A stretch of 33,794 nt of DNA from Pseudomonadota bacterium (GTDB lineage: Bacteria; Pseudomonadota; Gammaproteobacteria; Burkholderiales; Rhodocyclaceae), in the NCBI GenBank assembly GCA_018262235.1, contig JAGTRY010000033.1, positions 1-33,794 of the forward strand, written 5' to 3'. Under the pieces are notes generated by a model, which was not told the DNA's origin, searched no databases, and saw only the letters and a program-made list of their open reading frames with translations. Of the stretch, positions 7,956 through 16,095 are shown piece by piece. The translations under genes were made by a program, and so were the position numbers. Position 1 is the stretch's first letter, and each line of letters opens with the position of its first letter.

Positions 7956-7967
7956 TTTCGTACGAAA
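7956..7967. promoter_or_regulatory. Palindromic operator candidate TTTCGTACGAAA
   Basis: A perfect 12-bp palindrome with the related half CACGTAC right after it, ending 16 bases before the -35 of the XRE-regulator promoter. This location fits an autoregulatory site. Inference only. Confidence 0.4.
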
Positions 7968-7983
7968 CACGTACAAATGCTAC

Positions 7984-8013
7984 TTGAATGCCGTCGAATT
8001 ATTGATCTATACT
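7984..8013 (+). promoter_or_regulatory. Promoter of the XRE-type regulator gene
   Basis: -35 TTGAAT (7984-7989), an 18-base spacer and -10 TATACT (8008-8013). Confidence 0.6.
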
Positions 8014-8142
8014 GAGTGAAGCCTATAACCAAAGTCATAGGTCAATTTCAAGCTCCCGGCATGTTCGAAAGACAAGGGCTTAAACGGCAAGGCGGCCAAA
8101 CTCCCTCTGTGCCGTACTTCCAACTACTGACAAGGAATTTAC

Positions 8143-8436
8143 ATGAAAACCGTCGAAAACATCGATGTACGCGAAATTCGCCGCAAACTGGGCCTCAACC
8201 AATCCGAGTTCTGGTCTGAACTGGGCGTTACCCAAAGCGGTGGTTCACGTTATGAAAGCGGTCGCAATATTCCCCGCCCGGTACAAGCGTTGCTCCGCTT
8301 GGTGCACATCGAACAGATCGATATCGACAAGATCCGCAAGGATGACTTCGAAGTCATCGAATACCTGCGTGCCCACAAGTCGGACCTGTACAAGACCCTG
8401 AAAAAAGAAGCCAAGGCCAAGAAGAAGGAAAAGTAA
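8143..8436 (+). CDS. Small XRE-type helix-turn-helix regulator
   Basis: A 97-residue DNA-binding protein with an HTH of the Cro/C1 type (about residues 9-55, IRRKLGLNQSEFWSELGVTQSGGSRYESG) and a Lys-rich C-terminal tail (KKEAKAKKKEK). AAGGA lies six to ten bases upstream of the ATG. I recognise this as a family conserved as a stand-alone gene in betaproteobacteria; targets are not known to me. The upstream palindrome may be its own operator. A strong terminator follows. Confidence 0.85.
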   Translation: MKTVENIDVREIRRKLGLNQSEFWSELGVTQSGGSRYESGRNIPRPVQALLRLVHIEQIDIDKIRKDDFEVIEYLRAHKSDLYKTLKKEAKAKKKEK

Positions 8437-8472
8437 TCCTTCCGGGAGATCATCTCCCGTGACGCAGGCCCG

Positions 8473-8511
8473 AAACCCCGCCAGTTTCCGTACTGGGCGG
8501 GGTTTTATTTT
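8473..8511 (+). terminator. Rho-independent terminator after the XRE regulator
   Basis: AACCCCGCC-AGT pairs with ACTGGGCGGGGTT (one bulge), followed by TTTTATTTT. Confidence 0.85.
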
Positions 8512-8555
8512 CATGGGCTACAATTCGGCCTCATCTCTCTCCACACGCATTCATC

Positions 8556-8999
8556 GTGATCATCACTCGCCGTCTCGAATTCGATGCAGGGCATCGCATC
8601 CCCGACCACCGCAGCTTATGCCGGCACATGCATGGCCACCGCTACGCACTGGAGGTCACTGTTTCCGGTGACATAACCCGGATGGATGGAGATCCACGCA
8701 ACGGCATGGTGCTGGACTTTTCCGAAGTAAAGGCCCTGATGCATGAGCATGTTGTCGGCCGCTGGGATCATGCTTTTCTGGTTTATCAGGGCGATACATT
8801 GATCCTTGATTTCCTGAGCAGCCTGCCCGACCACAAGACCGTCGTGCTTGATGTCGTCCCGACCGCCGAAAATCTTGCCGCCAAGGCTTTCGAATTACTT
8901 GAACCTCACATCAACGAACTGTGTGACAAGGCGCTCACGCTGGAAAACGTACGGATTTACGAAACACCCAATTGCTGGGCAGATGCCAAGCACGCCTGA
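8556..8999 (+). CDS. queD: 6-carboxy-tetrahydropterin synthase (QueD/PTPS family)
   Basis: A 147-residue T-fold enzyme that turns dihydroneopterin triphosphate into 6-carboxy-5,6,7,8-tetrahydropterin, the second step to queuosine and other 7-deazaguanines. Zinc ligands H13, H26 and H28 (FDAGHR and MHGH) and the catalytic Cys22 are present, as are WDHAF and the C-terminal glutamate region (RIYETPNCWA). The GTG start is favoured because the protein then begins exactly at the family's first strand. TACAAT at 8518-8523 could be the -10. A 6-pyruvoyl-tetrahydropterin synthase role is the alternative within the same family. Confidence 0.9.
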   Translation: MIITRRLEFDAGHRIPDHRSLCRHMHGHRYALEVTVSGDITRMDGDPRNGMVLDFSEVKALMHEHVVGRWDHAFLVYQGDTLILDFLSSLPDHKTVVLDVVPTAENLAAKAFELLEPHINELCDKALTLENVRIYETPNCWADAKHA

Positions 9000-9035
9000 A
9001 ATTTTATCCGCAGCAGTCTGTCTTCCGTCACGCAC

Positions 9036-9064
9036 TGGACAGCTTCAGTCCTCGAAGGCACAAT
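9036..9064 (+). promoter_or_regulatory. Promoter of tRNA-Ser(UGA)
   Basis: -35 TGGACA (9036-9041), a 17-base spacer and -10 CACAAT (9059-9064), then a GC-rich discriminator GCGCGCCC as at the other tRNA-Ser promoter. Confidence 0.6.
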
Positions 9065-9087
9065 GCGCGCCCAGCGCGAAAGTTTCT

Positions 9088-9177
9088 GGAGGTGTGGCAG
9101 AGCGGTTGAATGCACCGGTCTTGAAAACCGGCGATGTTGAAAGACATCCGTGAGTTCGAATCTCACCGCCTCCGCCA
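9088..9177 (+). tRNA. serT: tRNA-Ser(UGA)
   Basis: 90 bases with encoded CCA. The acceptor stem GGAGGTG pairs with CGCCTCC (one G-U). The anticodon loop CTTGAAA, between CCGGT and ACCGG, gives TGA. A long variable arm and GTTCGAATC T-loop are visible. Confidence 0.95.
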
Positions 9178-9203
9178 GAACGAAGGACGGCAACGTCCGG
9201 AAC

Positions 9204-9245
9204 AGGCCGGAAGATCCAGCAAGAATGGAGCTTCCGGCCTTTTTC
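9204..9245 (+). terminator. Terminator after tRNA-Ser(UGA)
   Basis: AGGCCGGAAG (9204-9213) pairs with CTTCCGGCCT (9231-9240), followed by TTTT. Confidence 0.8.
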
Positions 9246-9271
9246 ATGGGCTTGACGCCCATGACGGCAGA

Positions 9272-10258
9272 TCAACCCGCAAAAGGAAGCCTGGATTCGG
9301 AAGGTAGTTCGCCAAACAATTGACGATAATCCTTCGCAAACTGGCTCAGGTGCGTAAAGCCCCAGGTATAAGCCACTGCCGAGATCGACATGCTGGCATC
9401 GCCCTGCTTGAGGGCACGCCGGACCTCGTTGAGACGGATGCTGCGAATGAAAGCCAGTGGCGACATGCCCGTCACTTCCTCGACACTGTTCTGCAGCGTC
9501 CGGCGGCTGACATGAAGATCACGACACAAGTCCGGTATGGAGGGAGCTTCGTCGGGCCGGGCAAGCACCTGCTCACGGATACGGCTGACGATCTGCTGGC
9601 GTGAAGAGATGCAACGCCGGGCCGCAGGAGGACTGGCCCGCCCTTGTTGCAGGACATCCACCAGCACATCGAAAACCCGCGCCTGCAGCGTTGCTGGATC
9701 ATCTCCGGCCAATTCCGCATCCGTCAGGATGTTGCTGAGGGTGGCGCAAAGACGATGTTTGCGGGCAGGAACCAGGGAAATCACGTCGCGCTGCAAAAGC
9801 ACACGATCCAGATCCAGACGCGTTGTTTCTTCAAGATACTCGGCGAAGGCCGGACGATCCACGACAATGCCGTAGAGATCGAAATTGGGCGCGGTCATCA
9901 GATCGAATTCCACACCGCCATCGCGCACGCACACGGCATCGGCGGCAAGCGGCTTGCTACCCATCCACATCATGCCGTCTTCCGCCGCCGGGATTCCAAA
10001 CCACACGGATTCGTGCCAGGCCGCACAGGTCTGACGCAACTGCCGATTGGCGCGCTCCACGAAAATCTGGGTTTTCGGCAGCCACAGCTCCATGACCTCG
10101 CCCTCGAACGCCCCGGCAGAGAGCTGGTCGTAGCGCTGGTCCCACTGTGAAAGATTGAGGGCATGTTCGTCCGCGTCGCGCGCACGACTGACACGACGCA
10201 CGCAGGTATCCGGAACAAGGACCCGGGGATCTTCCCAAGTCTCAGCAAGCAGGTTCAT
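9272..10258 (-). CDS. eutR: AraC-family activator, EutR-like
   Basis: An AraC/XylS regulator of about 328 residues. The C-terminal double HTH (about the last 100 residues, IPDLCRDLHVSRRTLQNSVEEVTGMSPLAFIRSIRLNEVRRAL ... WGFTHLSQFAKDYRQLFGELPSE) is close to E. coli EutR as I remember it. The N-terminal sensor part also matches EutR (EHALNLSQWDQRYDQL, SVWFGIP). EutR senses ethanolamine together with adenosylcobalamin and activates eut genes. It is divergent from the ethanolamine permease, which fits. The start is uncertain: 10258 has only a weak GAG upstream, 10294 (MAKVIEVS) and more distant ones are open, and no start has a good ribosome site. Confidence 0.85.
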   Translation of the reverse strand: MNLLAETWEDPRVLVPDTCVRRVSRARDADEHALNLSQWDQRYDQLSAGAFEGEVMELWLPKTQIFVERANRQLRQTCAAWHESVWFGIPAAEDGMMWMGSKPLAADAVCVRDGGVEFDLMTAPNFDLYGIVVDRPAFAEYLEETTRLDLDRVLLQRDVISLVPARKHRLCATLSNILTDAELAGDDPATLQARVFDVLVDVLQQGRASPPAARRCISSRQQIVSRIREQVLARPDEAPSIPDLCRDLHVSRRTLQNSVEEVTGMSPLAFIRSIRLNEVRRALKQGDASMSISAVAYTWGFTHLSQFAKDYRQLFGELPSESRLPFAG

Positions 10259-10431
10259 GACAGCCGATCTCGACACTTCTATTACTTTAGCCATAAGCAA
10301 GTGGCGTACCGGGCCTGAACATTGCATGACAGGGCCTGTAGCGACCGATTGACCGGCGTCATGCGGGATCCGGCGCCCTGGCCTGGTGCAAGCCTGCATT
10401 GAAGCTGTGCGCCGGACACGTAATGGCATGT

Positions 10432-10468
10432 GTGCCAAATCCTGATAGTGACGTGCCAAATCTTGATA
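10432..10468 (+). promoter_or_regulatory. Direct repeats, candidate EutR operator
   Basis: GTGCCAAATCCTGATA (10432-10447) and GTGCCAAATCTTGATA (10453-10468) differ in one base and are 21 bp apart start to start, i.e. two helical turns. This is the arrangement AraC-family dimers bind. The sites end 61 bases before the permease start codon. A TGGCA-TGTG-TGCCA palindrome (10424-10437) overlaps the first copy. Confidence 0.65.
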
Positions 10469-10529
10469 CGCGCGACAAGGGCCTTTGATCCACGATTCGC
10501 TCACCAAACCAACTCAACTGGAGTCAATC

Positions 10530-11918
10530 ATGAGTGGATCAACTCAAACGCCGCACAGTCTGGCGGCAAGTCTCGGAACCTGGCAACTGTGGGGCATCGC
10601 CGTCGGGCTGGTGATCTCCGGTGAATATTTTGGCTGGAGCTTCGGCTGGGCCTCGGCCGGCACGCTCGGCTTTCTGATCACCACCATCGCCGTGGCGCTG
10701 ATGTACGGCACCTTCATCTTCAGCTTCACCGAACTCACCACCAGCATCCCGCAAGCGGGCGGCCCCTTCGCTTACAGCTATCACGCCTTTGGCCCCACTG
10801 GCGGTTACCTCGCCGGCATGGCCACGCTGATCGAATTCGTCTTCGCACCGCCCGCCATTGCATTGGCCATCGGTGCTTACCTGAACGTGCAATTCCCCGC
10901 ACTGGATCCGAAGATCGCTGCCGTGGGCGCCTATATCGTATTCATGGCCCTGAACATCGCAGGCGTGACCATCGCGGCGACTTTCGAGCTGTGCGTCACC
11001 GTACTGGCCATTTTCGAACTGCTGGTCTTCATGGGCGTGGTCGCGCCGGGCTTCTCTTTCGCCAATTTTGCCAAGGGTGGCTGGTCGGGTTCCGACAGTT
11101 TCTCGCTGGCTTCGATCTCCGGCATTTTTGCCGCAATCCCCTTCGCGATCTGGTTCTTCCTGGCAATTGAAGGCGTAGCCATGGCCGCGGAAGAAGCTCG
11201 CGATCCGAAGCGCTCGATCCCGATCGCCTATACCGGCGGGATCCTGACCCTGGTTGTGCTGGCCATCGGCGTGATGGTGTTCGCCGGCGGCGCAGGCGAC
11301 TGGACCAAGCTCGCCAACATCAACGACCCGTTGCCACAAGCCATGAAAATGATCGTCGGCGAATCTTCCGGCTGGCTGCACATGCTGGTCTGGCTGGGCC
11401 TGTTTGGATTGGTTGCTTCTTTCCACGGCATCATCCTTGGCTACTCGCGTCAGATCTTCGCCCAGGCCCGCGCCGGCTACCTGCCCGGCTGGCTCGGTGC
11501 GGTGCATCCCAAGTTCAAGACCCCGCACCGCGCCATCATCGCCGGCGGCGTGATCGGCATTGCCGCCATCTTCAGTGATGAATTGCTGTCTTTCGGTGGT
11601 CAGACACTCACGGCCAACATTGTGACCATGTCGGTCTTCGGAGCTCTGCTGATGTACATCCTGAGCATGGCTTCGCTGTTCAAGCTGCGCATCAGCGAGC
11701 CGAACCTGACCCGTTCCTACAAGGCACCGTTCTTCCCGGTCTTCCCGGCCATCGCACTGGGCGGGGCCGTGATCTGCCTGATCACCGTGACCTGGTTCAA
11801 CCCGCTGCTGGCCGTTGTATTCGCCGGCATCCTGATGGCGGGGTATGGCTACTTCCGCGCCACCCACGCCCAGCGTGCGGCCGCGCCGATGGCGACTCTG
11901 GCGGCCGAGACCAAGTAA
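10530..11918 (+). CDS. eat: Ethanolamine permease
   Basis: A 462-residue APC-superfamily permease with about 12 membrane helices, beginning GTWQLWGIAVGLVISGEYFGWSFGW, the hallmark of the ethanolamine permease subfamily. It imports ethanolamine across the inner membrane for the ammonia-lyase encoded next. The start at 10530 is chosen because GGAG lies six bases upstream; an ATG at 10485 would add 15 unrelated residues. The 129-base gap to eutB holds no visible terminator, so an operon eat-eutB-eutC-porin is likely, probably switched on by the divergent EutR-like protein. Confidence 0.92.
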   Translation: MSGSTQTPHSLAASLGTWQLWGIAVGLVISGEYFGWSFGWASAGTLGFLITTIAVALMYGTFIFSFTELTTSIPQAGGPFAYSYHAFGPTGGYLAGMATLIEFVFAPPAIALAIGAYLNVQFPALDPKIAAVGAYIVFMALNIAGVTIAATFELCVTVLAIFELLVFMGVVAPGFSFANFAKGGWSGSDSFSLASISGIFAAIPFAIWFFLAIEGVAMAAEEARDPKRSIPIAYTGGILTLVVLAIGVMVFAGGAGDWTKLANINDPLPQAMKMIVGESSGWLHMLVWLGLFGLVASFHGIILGYSRQIFAQARAGYLPGWLGAVHPKFKTPHRAIIAGGVIGIAAIFSDELLSFGGQTLTANIVTMSVFGALLMYILSMASLFKLRISEPNLTRSYKAPFFPVFPAIALGGAVICLITVTWFNPLLAVVFAGILMAGYGYFRATHAQRAAAPMATLAAETK

Positions 11919-12047
11919 GAGGCGCAGACAACAGGTTCTGGCCTTGCCCGCCGCCTTGCCGTACCGCGATCTTTATCGGTGCGCCAGGTCAGAACCGTTT
12001 CGCGTCACGCCTATTTCAAACCTTCTAGACACTGGAGCCCGAGGAAA

Positions 12048-13445
12048 ATGCAGTATTCCGCCAGCGTAGGTGTCCGGCGTCATGTGTTCGCCGACCTCAA
12101 AACCTTGCTCGCCAAGGCCAGCCCGCTACGCTCCGGCGATCTGCTTGCCGGAATCGCCGCCGCCTCCGAGGAAGAACGGATGGCGGCCCGGATCGCTCTG
12201 GCCGAAGTCCCGCTGATGCATTTCCTGCAGGAAATGGTGGTGCCCTACGAAGCAGATGAGGTCACCCGCATCATCATCGATGAGCATGATGCGGCGGCTT
12301 TCTCGGTCGTGGCCGGTCTCACGGTTGGTGAGTTCCGCGACTGGCTGCTGTCGGACGCAACCGATGGCGTGGCCCTCGCTGCACTCGCCCCCGGCCTGAC
12401 GCCGGAGATGGTGGCTGCCGTCAGCAAGCTGATGCGCAATCAGGATCTGATCCTGGTGGCCGCGAAATGCGAAGTCATCACCCGTTTCCGCAACACGCTT
12501 GGCTTGCGCGGGCGGCTTGCCGTCCGCCTGCAGCCCAACCATCCGACGGATGACGCGCGGGGGATTGCCGCCTCGATGCTCGACGGCCTTCTTTACGGTG
12601 CAGGCGACGCGGTGATCGGCATCAACCCGGCGAGCGACAGCCTGCCCGCCATCACCACCTTGCTGCATTTGATGGACGGATTCCGCGAACAGTACGCGGT
12701 CCCCACCCAAAGCTGCGTGCTGACCCATGTCACCAACACGATCCGCGCCATCGAAAAAGGCGCACCGGTGGACCTCGTATTCCAGTCGATAGGCGGCACC
12801 GAAGCGGTCAACAGCAGCTTCGGGGTCACCGCAGCAATCCTTGAAGAGTCCATGCTTGCCGCGCGCAGTCTGAAGCGCGGCACGCTGGGTGACAACGTGA
12901 TGTATTTCGAAACCGGACAAGGCAGCGCACTCTCGGCCAACGGGCATCACGGAGCCGATCAGCAGACGCTGGAGGCGCGCGCCTACGGTCTTGCCCGGCG
13001 TTACCAGCCCTTGCTGGTGAACACCGTGGTCGGCTTCATCGGCCCGGAGTATCTCTATGACGGCAAGCAGATCATCCGCGCCGGCCTCGAAGACCACTTC
13101 TGCGGCAAGCTGCTGGGCCTGCCGATGGGCTGCGACATCTGCTACACCAACCATGCCGAAGCCGATCAGGACGACATGGATACCCTGCTCACACTGCTCG
13201 GCGTGGCCGGCATCAATTTCATCATCGGCGTGCCCGGCGCCGACGACATCATGCTCAATTACCAGAGCACGTCGTTCCACGACGCGCTCTACCTGCGCCG
13301 GGTGCTCAACCGGCGCCGCGCCCCCGAGTTCGAGGAATGGCTGGAGCACATGGGCATTGCCGATTACCACGGCGACTTGCTGCCCCAGACCGAACAGCAA
13401 CCCTTGCTGGCCATGGCAGGAACTAACTGGGGAGCGCACGCATGA
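12048..13445 (+). CDS. eutB: Ethanolamine ammonia-lyase large subunit
   Basis: A 465-residue catalytic subunit of the AdoCbl-dependent lyase that splits ethanolamine into acetaldehyde and ammonia. It is colinear with E. coli EutB: LRSGDLLAGIAAASEEER near the N-terminus, RLQPNHPTDD, GDAVIGINP, then YFETGQGSALSANGHHGADQ, VNTVVGFIGPEYLYDGKQIIRAGLEDHFCGKL and GDICYTNHAEAD-like segments that build the active-site barrel. The ATG at 12048 has GAGGA directly upstream and gives the family N-terminus; an in-frame start at 11979 adds 23 unrelated residues. Its stop overlaps the eutC start (ATGA). No cobalamin riboswitch was recognised in the upstream gap. Confidence 0.96.
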   Translation: MQYSASVGVRRHVFADLKTLLAKASPLRSGDLLAGIAAASEEERMAARIALAEVPLMHFLQEMVVPYEADEVTRIIIDEHDAAAFSVVAGLTVGEFRDWLLSDATDGVALAALAPGLTPEMVAAVSKLMRNQDLILVAAKCEVITRFRNTLGLRGRLAVRLQPNHPTDDARGIAASMLDGLLYGAGDAVIGINPASDSLPAITTLLHLMDGFREQYAVPTQSCVLTHVTNTIRAIEKGAPVDLVFQSIGGTEAVNSSFGVTAAILEESMLAARSLKRGTLGDNVMYFETGQGSALSANGHHGADQQTLEARAYGLARRYQPLLVNTVVGFIGPEYLYDGKQIIRAGLEDHFCGKLLGLPMGCDICYTNHAEADQDDMDTLLTLLGVAGINFIIGVPGADDIMLNYQSTSFHDALYLRRVLNRRRAPEFEEWLEHMGIADYHGDLLPQTEQQPLLAMAGTNWGAHA

Positions 13446-14260
13446 CGAAGAACCTCTGCACGCCGGATCCGTGGACCCGCTTGCGCAGTCTCACCAATGC
13501 CCGCCTGGCGCTGGGGCGCAGCGGCGTGAGCCTGCCCACCGCCGAGATCCTGCGTTTCGGTCTGGCCCACGCTCAGGCGCGCGATGCCGTCCATCAGCCC
13601 CTGGATGTCGAAACCTTGGCACACGCGTTCCAGATGGCCGGCTTCACCAGCCTGTGCGTTGCCAGCCAGGCACCGGATCGCGCCAGCTATCTGCGCCGCC
13701 CGGACCTGGGCCGGCGCCTCGCACCCGCCAGCGCAAGCCTGCTCCAGAACGTTGCCACCAGCCCCCTGCCACTGGTCTTCGTGGTCGCCGACGGGCTTTC
13801 CTCGCTCGCCACACACAGCCACGCTTTGCCGCTGATGCAAGCACTGCTGCCCTATTTTCCAGAGCTGCGCACCCTCCCGGTGGTGATCGCCACCCAGTCA
13901 CGTGTCGCACTCGGTGACGAAATCGGCCAATTGCTCCGGGCCAGGATGGTTGCGGTTCTGATCGGCGAGCGCCCAGGCCTGTCCTCGCCGGACAGCCTCG
14001 GGATCTACCTCACCTCCGGGCCACGTGTCGGTCTGACCGATGCCCAGCGCAACTGCATCTCGAATGTCCGTCCGGAAGGCCTGGTCTACCCGGAAGCAGC
14101 ACGCAAGCTCGCCTTCCTGATTGCCGGCGCGCGTCAACTCGGTCGTACCGGAGTTGATCTCAAGGATGACAGCGATGCGCCGGGCATTGCGCAATCCCCG
14201 GAAACGCCGGTACTGCCGGCCAACGAAGCCCCCTCACACCACACCGTGTGTGCCATTTGA
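13442..14260 (+). CDS. eutC: Ethanolamine ammonia-lyase small subunit
   Basis: A 272-residue small subunit that completes the cobalamin-binding site of EutBC. The N-terminal LRSLTNARLALGRSGVSLPTAEILRFGLAHAQARDAVH is typical, as are VVADGLSS, ERPGLSSPDSLGIYLTSGPRVGLTDAQRNCISNVRPEGL and the C-terminal KLAFLIAGARQLGRTGVDLKD. About 35 low-complexity residues follow the usual end. The start overlaps eutB by four bases, giving coupled synthesis of the two subunits. Confidence 0.95.
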   Translation: MTKNLCTPDPWTRLRSLTNARLALGRSGVSLPTAEILRFGLAHAQARDAVHQPLDVETLAHAFQMAGFTSLCVASQAPDRASYLRRPDLGRRLAPASASLLQNVATSPLPLVFVVADGLSSLATHSHALPLMQALLPYFPELRTLPVVIATQSRVALGDEIGQLLRARMVAVLIGERPGLSSPDSLGIYLTSGPRVGLTDAQRNCISNVRPEGLVYPEAARKLAFLIAGARQLGRTGVDLKDDSDAPGIAQSPETPVLPANEAPSHHTVCAI

Positions 14261-14295
14261 CCCTTTCTCCACCCCTTTTCTGACAGGAAAGAAAC

Positions 14296-15159
14296 ATGTT
14301 CACCTTCGCCAAACGCAGCATCCCCACCGCCATCGCCCTCCTCGGCTTGAGCCTGGCCTTGCCTGCTCACGCGGAAGAGACGCCCGCCCCGGCAGTCACC
14401 TCCGACTGGAGCTTCCCCAGCAGCGTCAGCCTGGTCAGCGATTACATTTTCCGCGGTCAGTCGCAAACCTGGGGCAAGCCCGCCGTGCAATTCGGCGTCG
14501 AAGCCGATCACGCCACGGGCCTGTACGCAGGCTTCTTCACGTCCAATGTCTCCGATCACTGGCTGCCCGGCGCATCGGCGGAGACCGACTTCTACGGCGG
14601 CTACCGCAACAAGATCGCCGATACGGTCGGCTACGATCTCGGCGTGATCTACTACGCCTATCCAGGCGCCAACTGGAACAAATCCGCGTTTTCTGGTTAC
14701 AACGACTCGAACAGCCTGAATACGGCCGAAGCCTATGTCTCCATGAGCTACCAATGGCTGAGTTTCAAGACCGGCCGGACCCTCACCGAATACTTCGGCT
14801 GGAGCACCAACAACTCTCCAGTCGGCGGCGGTTTTGCGGGTGACTCGACCGCAGGCGTGACCGGCAGCACACGCGGCTCCTACTTCTACGAGCTGAACGC
14901 CAGCTACGACGTGGCCGAAGGCTGGAATCTCAACGGTCAGATCGGGCGCCAGGTAATTGCCAACGCCACCGGACTGGACATCACTTACTACAAAGCCGGG
15001 GTAACCCGTGCCCTGCCTCAAGGGTGGTCGGTCAGCCTGACCTACAATGGCTCCAGCGAGCCGGACGCATACAAGAACTTCCTGAGTATCAGCAACACCA
15101 CCTCGGCCTCCAACATTGCCAAGGACCAGACTGTCCTGAGTCTGAGCAAAGCGTTCTGA
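14296..15159 (+). CDS. TorF-family putative outer-membrane porin
   Basis: A 287-residue protein with a clear signal peptide (positively charged start, hydrophobic core, cleavage after AHA at about residue 26). The mature part has alternating beta-strand character, VSLVSDYIFRGQSQTWGKPAVQFGVE near the front and a C-terminal aromatic (KAF), as in outer-membrane barrels. This matches the TIGR02001/Gcw_chp (TorF) family of unknown function. AGGAAAG lies six to twelve bases before the ATG. Only 35 bases separate it from eutC, so it is probably part of the eut operon and may let ethanolamine through the outer membrane; that role is inference. Confidence 0.85.
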   Translation: MFTFAKRSIPTAIALLGLSLALPAHAEETPAPAVTSDWSFPSSVSLVSDYIFRGQSQTWGKPAVQFGVEADHATGLYAGFFTSNVSDHWLPGASAETDFYGGYRNKIADTVGYDLGVIYYAYPGANWNKSAFSGYNDSNSLNTAEAYVSMSYQWLSFKTGRTLTEYFGWSTNNSPVGGGFAGDSTAGVTGSTRGSYFYELNASYDVAEGWNLNGQIGRQVIANATGLDITYYKAGVTRALPQGWSVSLTYNGSSEPDAYKNFLSISNTTSASNIAKDQTVLSLSKAF

Positions 15160-15182
15160 GGCATCTGGTGCCTGCACTTTCC

Positions 15183-15225
15183 GAACGGGGCCGATCATCC
15201 ATTAACATGTCGATCGGCCCCGTTC
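15183..15225 (+). terminator. Long hairpin after the eut operon
   Basis: A 14-bp perfect stem GAACGGGGCCGATC (15183-15196) with GATCGGCCCCGTTC (15212-15225). There is no T-run, so it is a likely but atypical terminator or mRNA 3'-end stabiliser. Confidence 0.6.
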
Positions 15226-15342
15226 TGAAACACCCAGGCCGCGCTCATTCCGATCCTGACGGGAACCTCTGCAGACTTGCCTTGTCAACGCAACAGGCGC
15301 CAGAATGGGCGCTAATCCTAAAAACGCATGGAGGACCCCTGC

Positions 15343-16029
15343 ATGGACCGCACTCTTAATACTTCTTCGCTCGATCTGGCACAAAGCCGCAACAAGGTCT
15401 TACGGAATACGTACAACCTGCTGGCCCTGTCGATGATCCCGACCGCAGCAGGCGCCTGGCTCGGCATGCAGATGCACTTCGCCGGCATGTTCCGGGGCAG
15501 TCCGCTGATGGGGCCCCTGTTGATGCTTGGTGTCATGATTGGCCTGATGTTCGCCATCCAGCGTTTCCGCAACAGCTCTACCGGCGTTGTCTTGCTGCTG
15601 GGCTTTACCTTTGTAATGGGCTTGATGCTCTCCGTTACACTGGAGCGGACCCTGCAGTTTTCCAACGGCGGCACCCTGATTGCCATGGCAGCAGGCGGCA
15701 CGACCGTGATTTTCCTTGGCATGTCGGCTCTCGCGTCATCGATCAAGCGCGATCTTTCCGGCATGGGCAAGTTCCTGTTCATCGGGACCCTGCTGATCAT
15801 CGTCGCCAGTCTGGCCAACCTGTTCTTCCAGCTGCCGGCTCTGCAATTGGCCCTGACCGTCATTACCTGCGGACTTTTCTCGGCATGGCTGCTGTTCGAT
15901 CTGAACCGCATCGTGACCGGCGGAGAAACCAATTACATCAGCGCAACCCTCGCTGTATATCTTGATCTGTACAACATCTTCGTTAGCCTGTTGCAGATTC
16001 TCGGCATCTTTGGTGGCAACCGGGACTGA
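15343..16029 (+). CDS. Bax inhibitor-1/YccA family inner-membrane protein
   Basis: A 228-residue hydrophobic protein with about seven membrane helices, ending LYLDLYNIFVSLLQILGIFGGNRD, the C-terminal signature of the BI-1/YccA (UPF0005) family. E. coli YccA modulates the FtsH protease; whether this paralogue does is not known. The start at 15343 is chosen because GGAGG lies seven bases upstream; the in-frame ATG at 15328 sits before that site. A bidirectional terminator follows. Confidence 0.92.
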   Translation: MDRTLNTSSLDLAQSRNKVLRNTYNLLALSMIPTAAGAWLGMQMHFAGMFRGSPLMGPLLMLGVMIGLMFAIQRFRNSSTGVVLLLGFTFVMGLMLSVTLERTLQFSNGGTLIAMAAGGTTVIFLGMSALASSIKRDLSGMGKFLFIGTLLIIVASLANLFFQLPALQLALTVITCGLFSAWLLFDLNRIVTGGETNYISATLAVYLDLYNIFVSLLQILGIFGGNRD

Positions 16030-16048
16030 CGCAAGCGCCTGATACAAA

Positions 16049-16079
16049 TGAAAACGCCCGCAGTTGCGGGCGTTTTCAT
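16049..16079. terminator. Bidirectional terminator between BI-1 gene and rlmD
   Basis: ATGAAAACGCCCGC pairs with GCGGGCGTTTTCAT, with A- and T-runs on either side, located between two convergent genes. Confidence 0.9.
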
Positions 16080-16095
16080 ATCTACTGTTGCCGCC

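Larger units (their letters stand above)
7832..8142. other. Divergent lysC / XRE-regulator intergenic region
   Basis: AT-richer than its surroundings. It contains the weak lysC -10 (7868-7873, minus), a 12-bp palindrome TTTCGTACGAAA (7956-7967) and a plus-strand promoter (7984-8013) for the regulator at 8143. The leader of that regulator is about 120 bases long, with a small stem CCTAT...ATAGG near 8023-8042. No further gene was seen. Confidence 0.5.

Noticed and set aside
10539-11867. Long open frame on the minus strand (442 codons) opposite the ethanolamine permease
   Set aside because: It is the antisense shadow of a well-conserved gene in GC-rich DNA; the translation is His/Asp/Gln-rich without domain signatures.
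11919-12047. Cobalamin riboswitch between permease and eutB
   Set aside because: Looked for because EutBC needs AdoCbl, but no B12-box or matching fold was recognised.
12126-13439. Long minus-strand open frame opposite eutB
   Set aside because: Shadow of eutB; no start signal or recognisable motif.
14134-15198. Minus-strand open frame opposite the TorF-type porin
   Set aside because: Shadow; the porin has signal peptide, ribosome site and family match.
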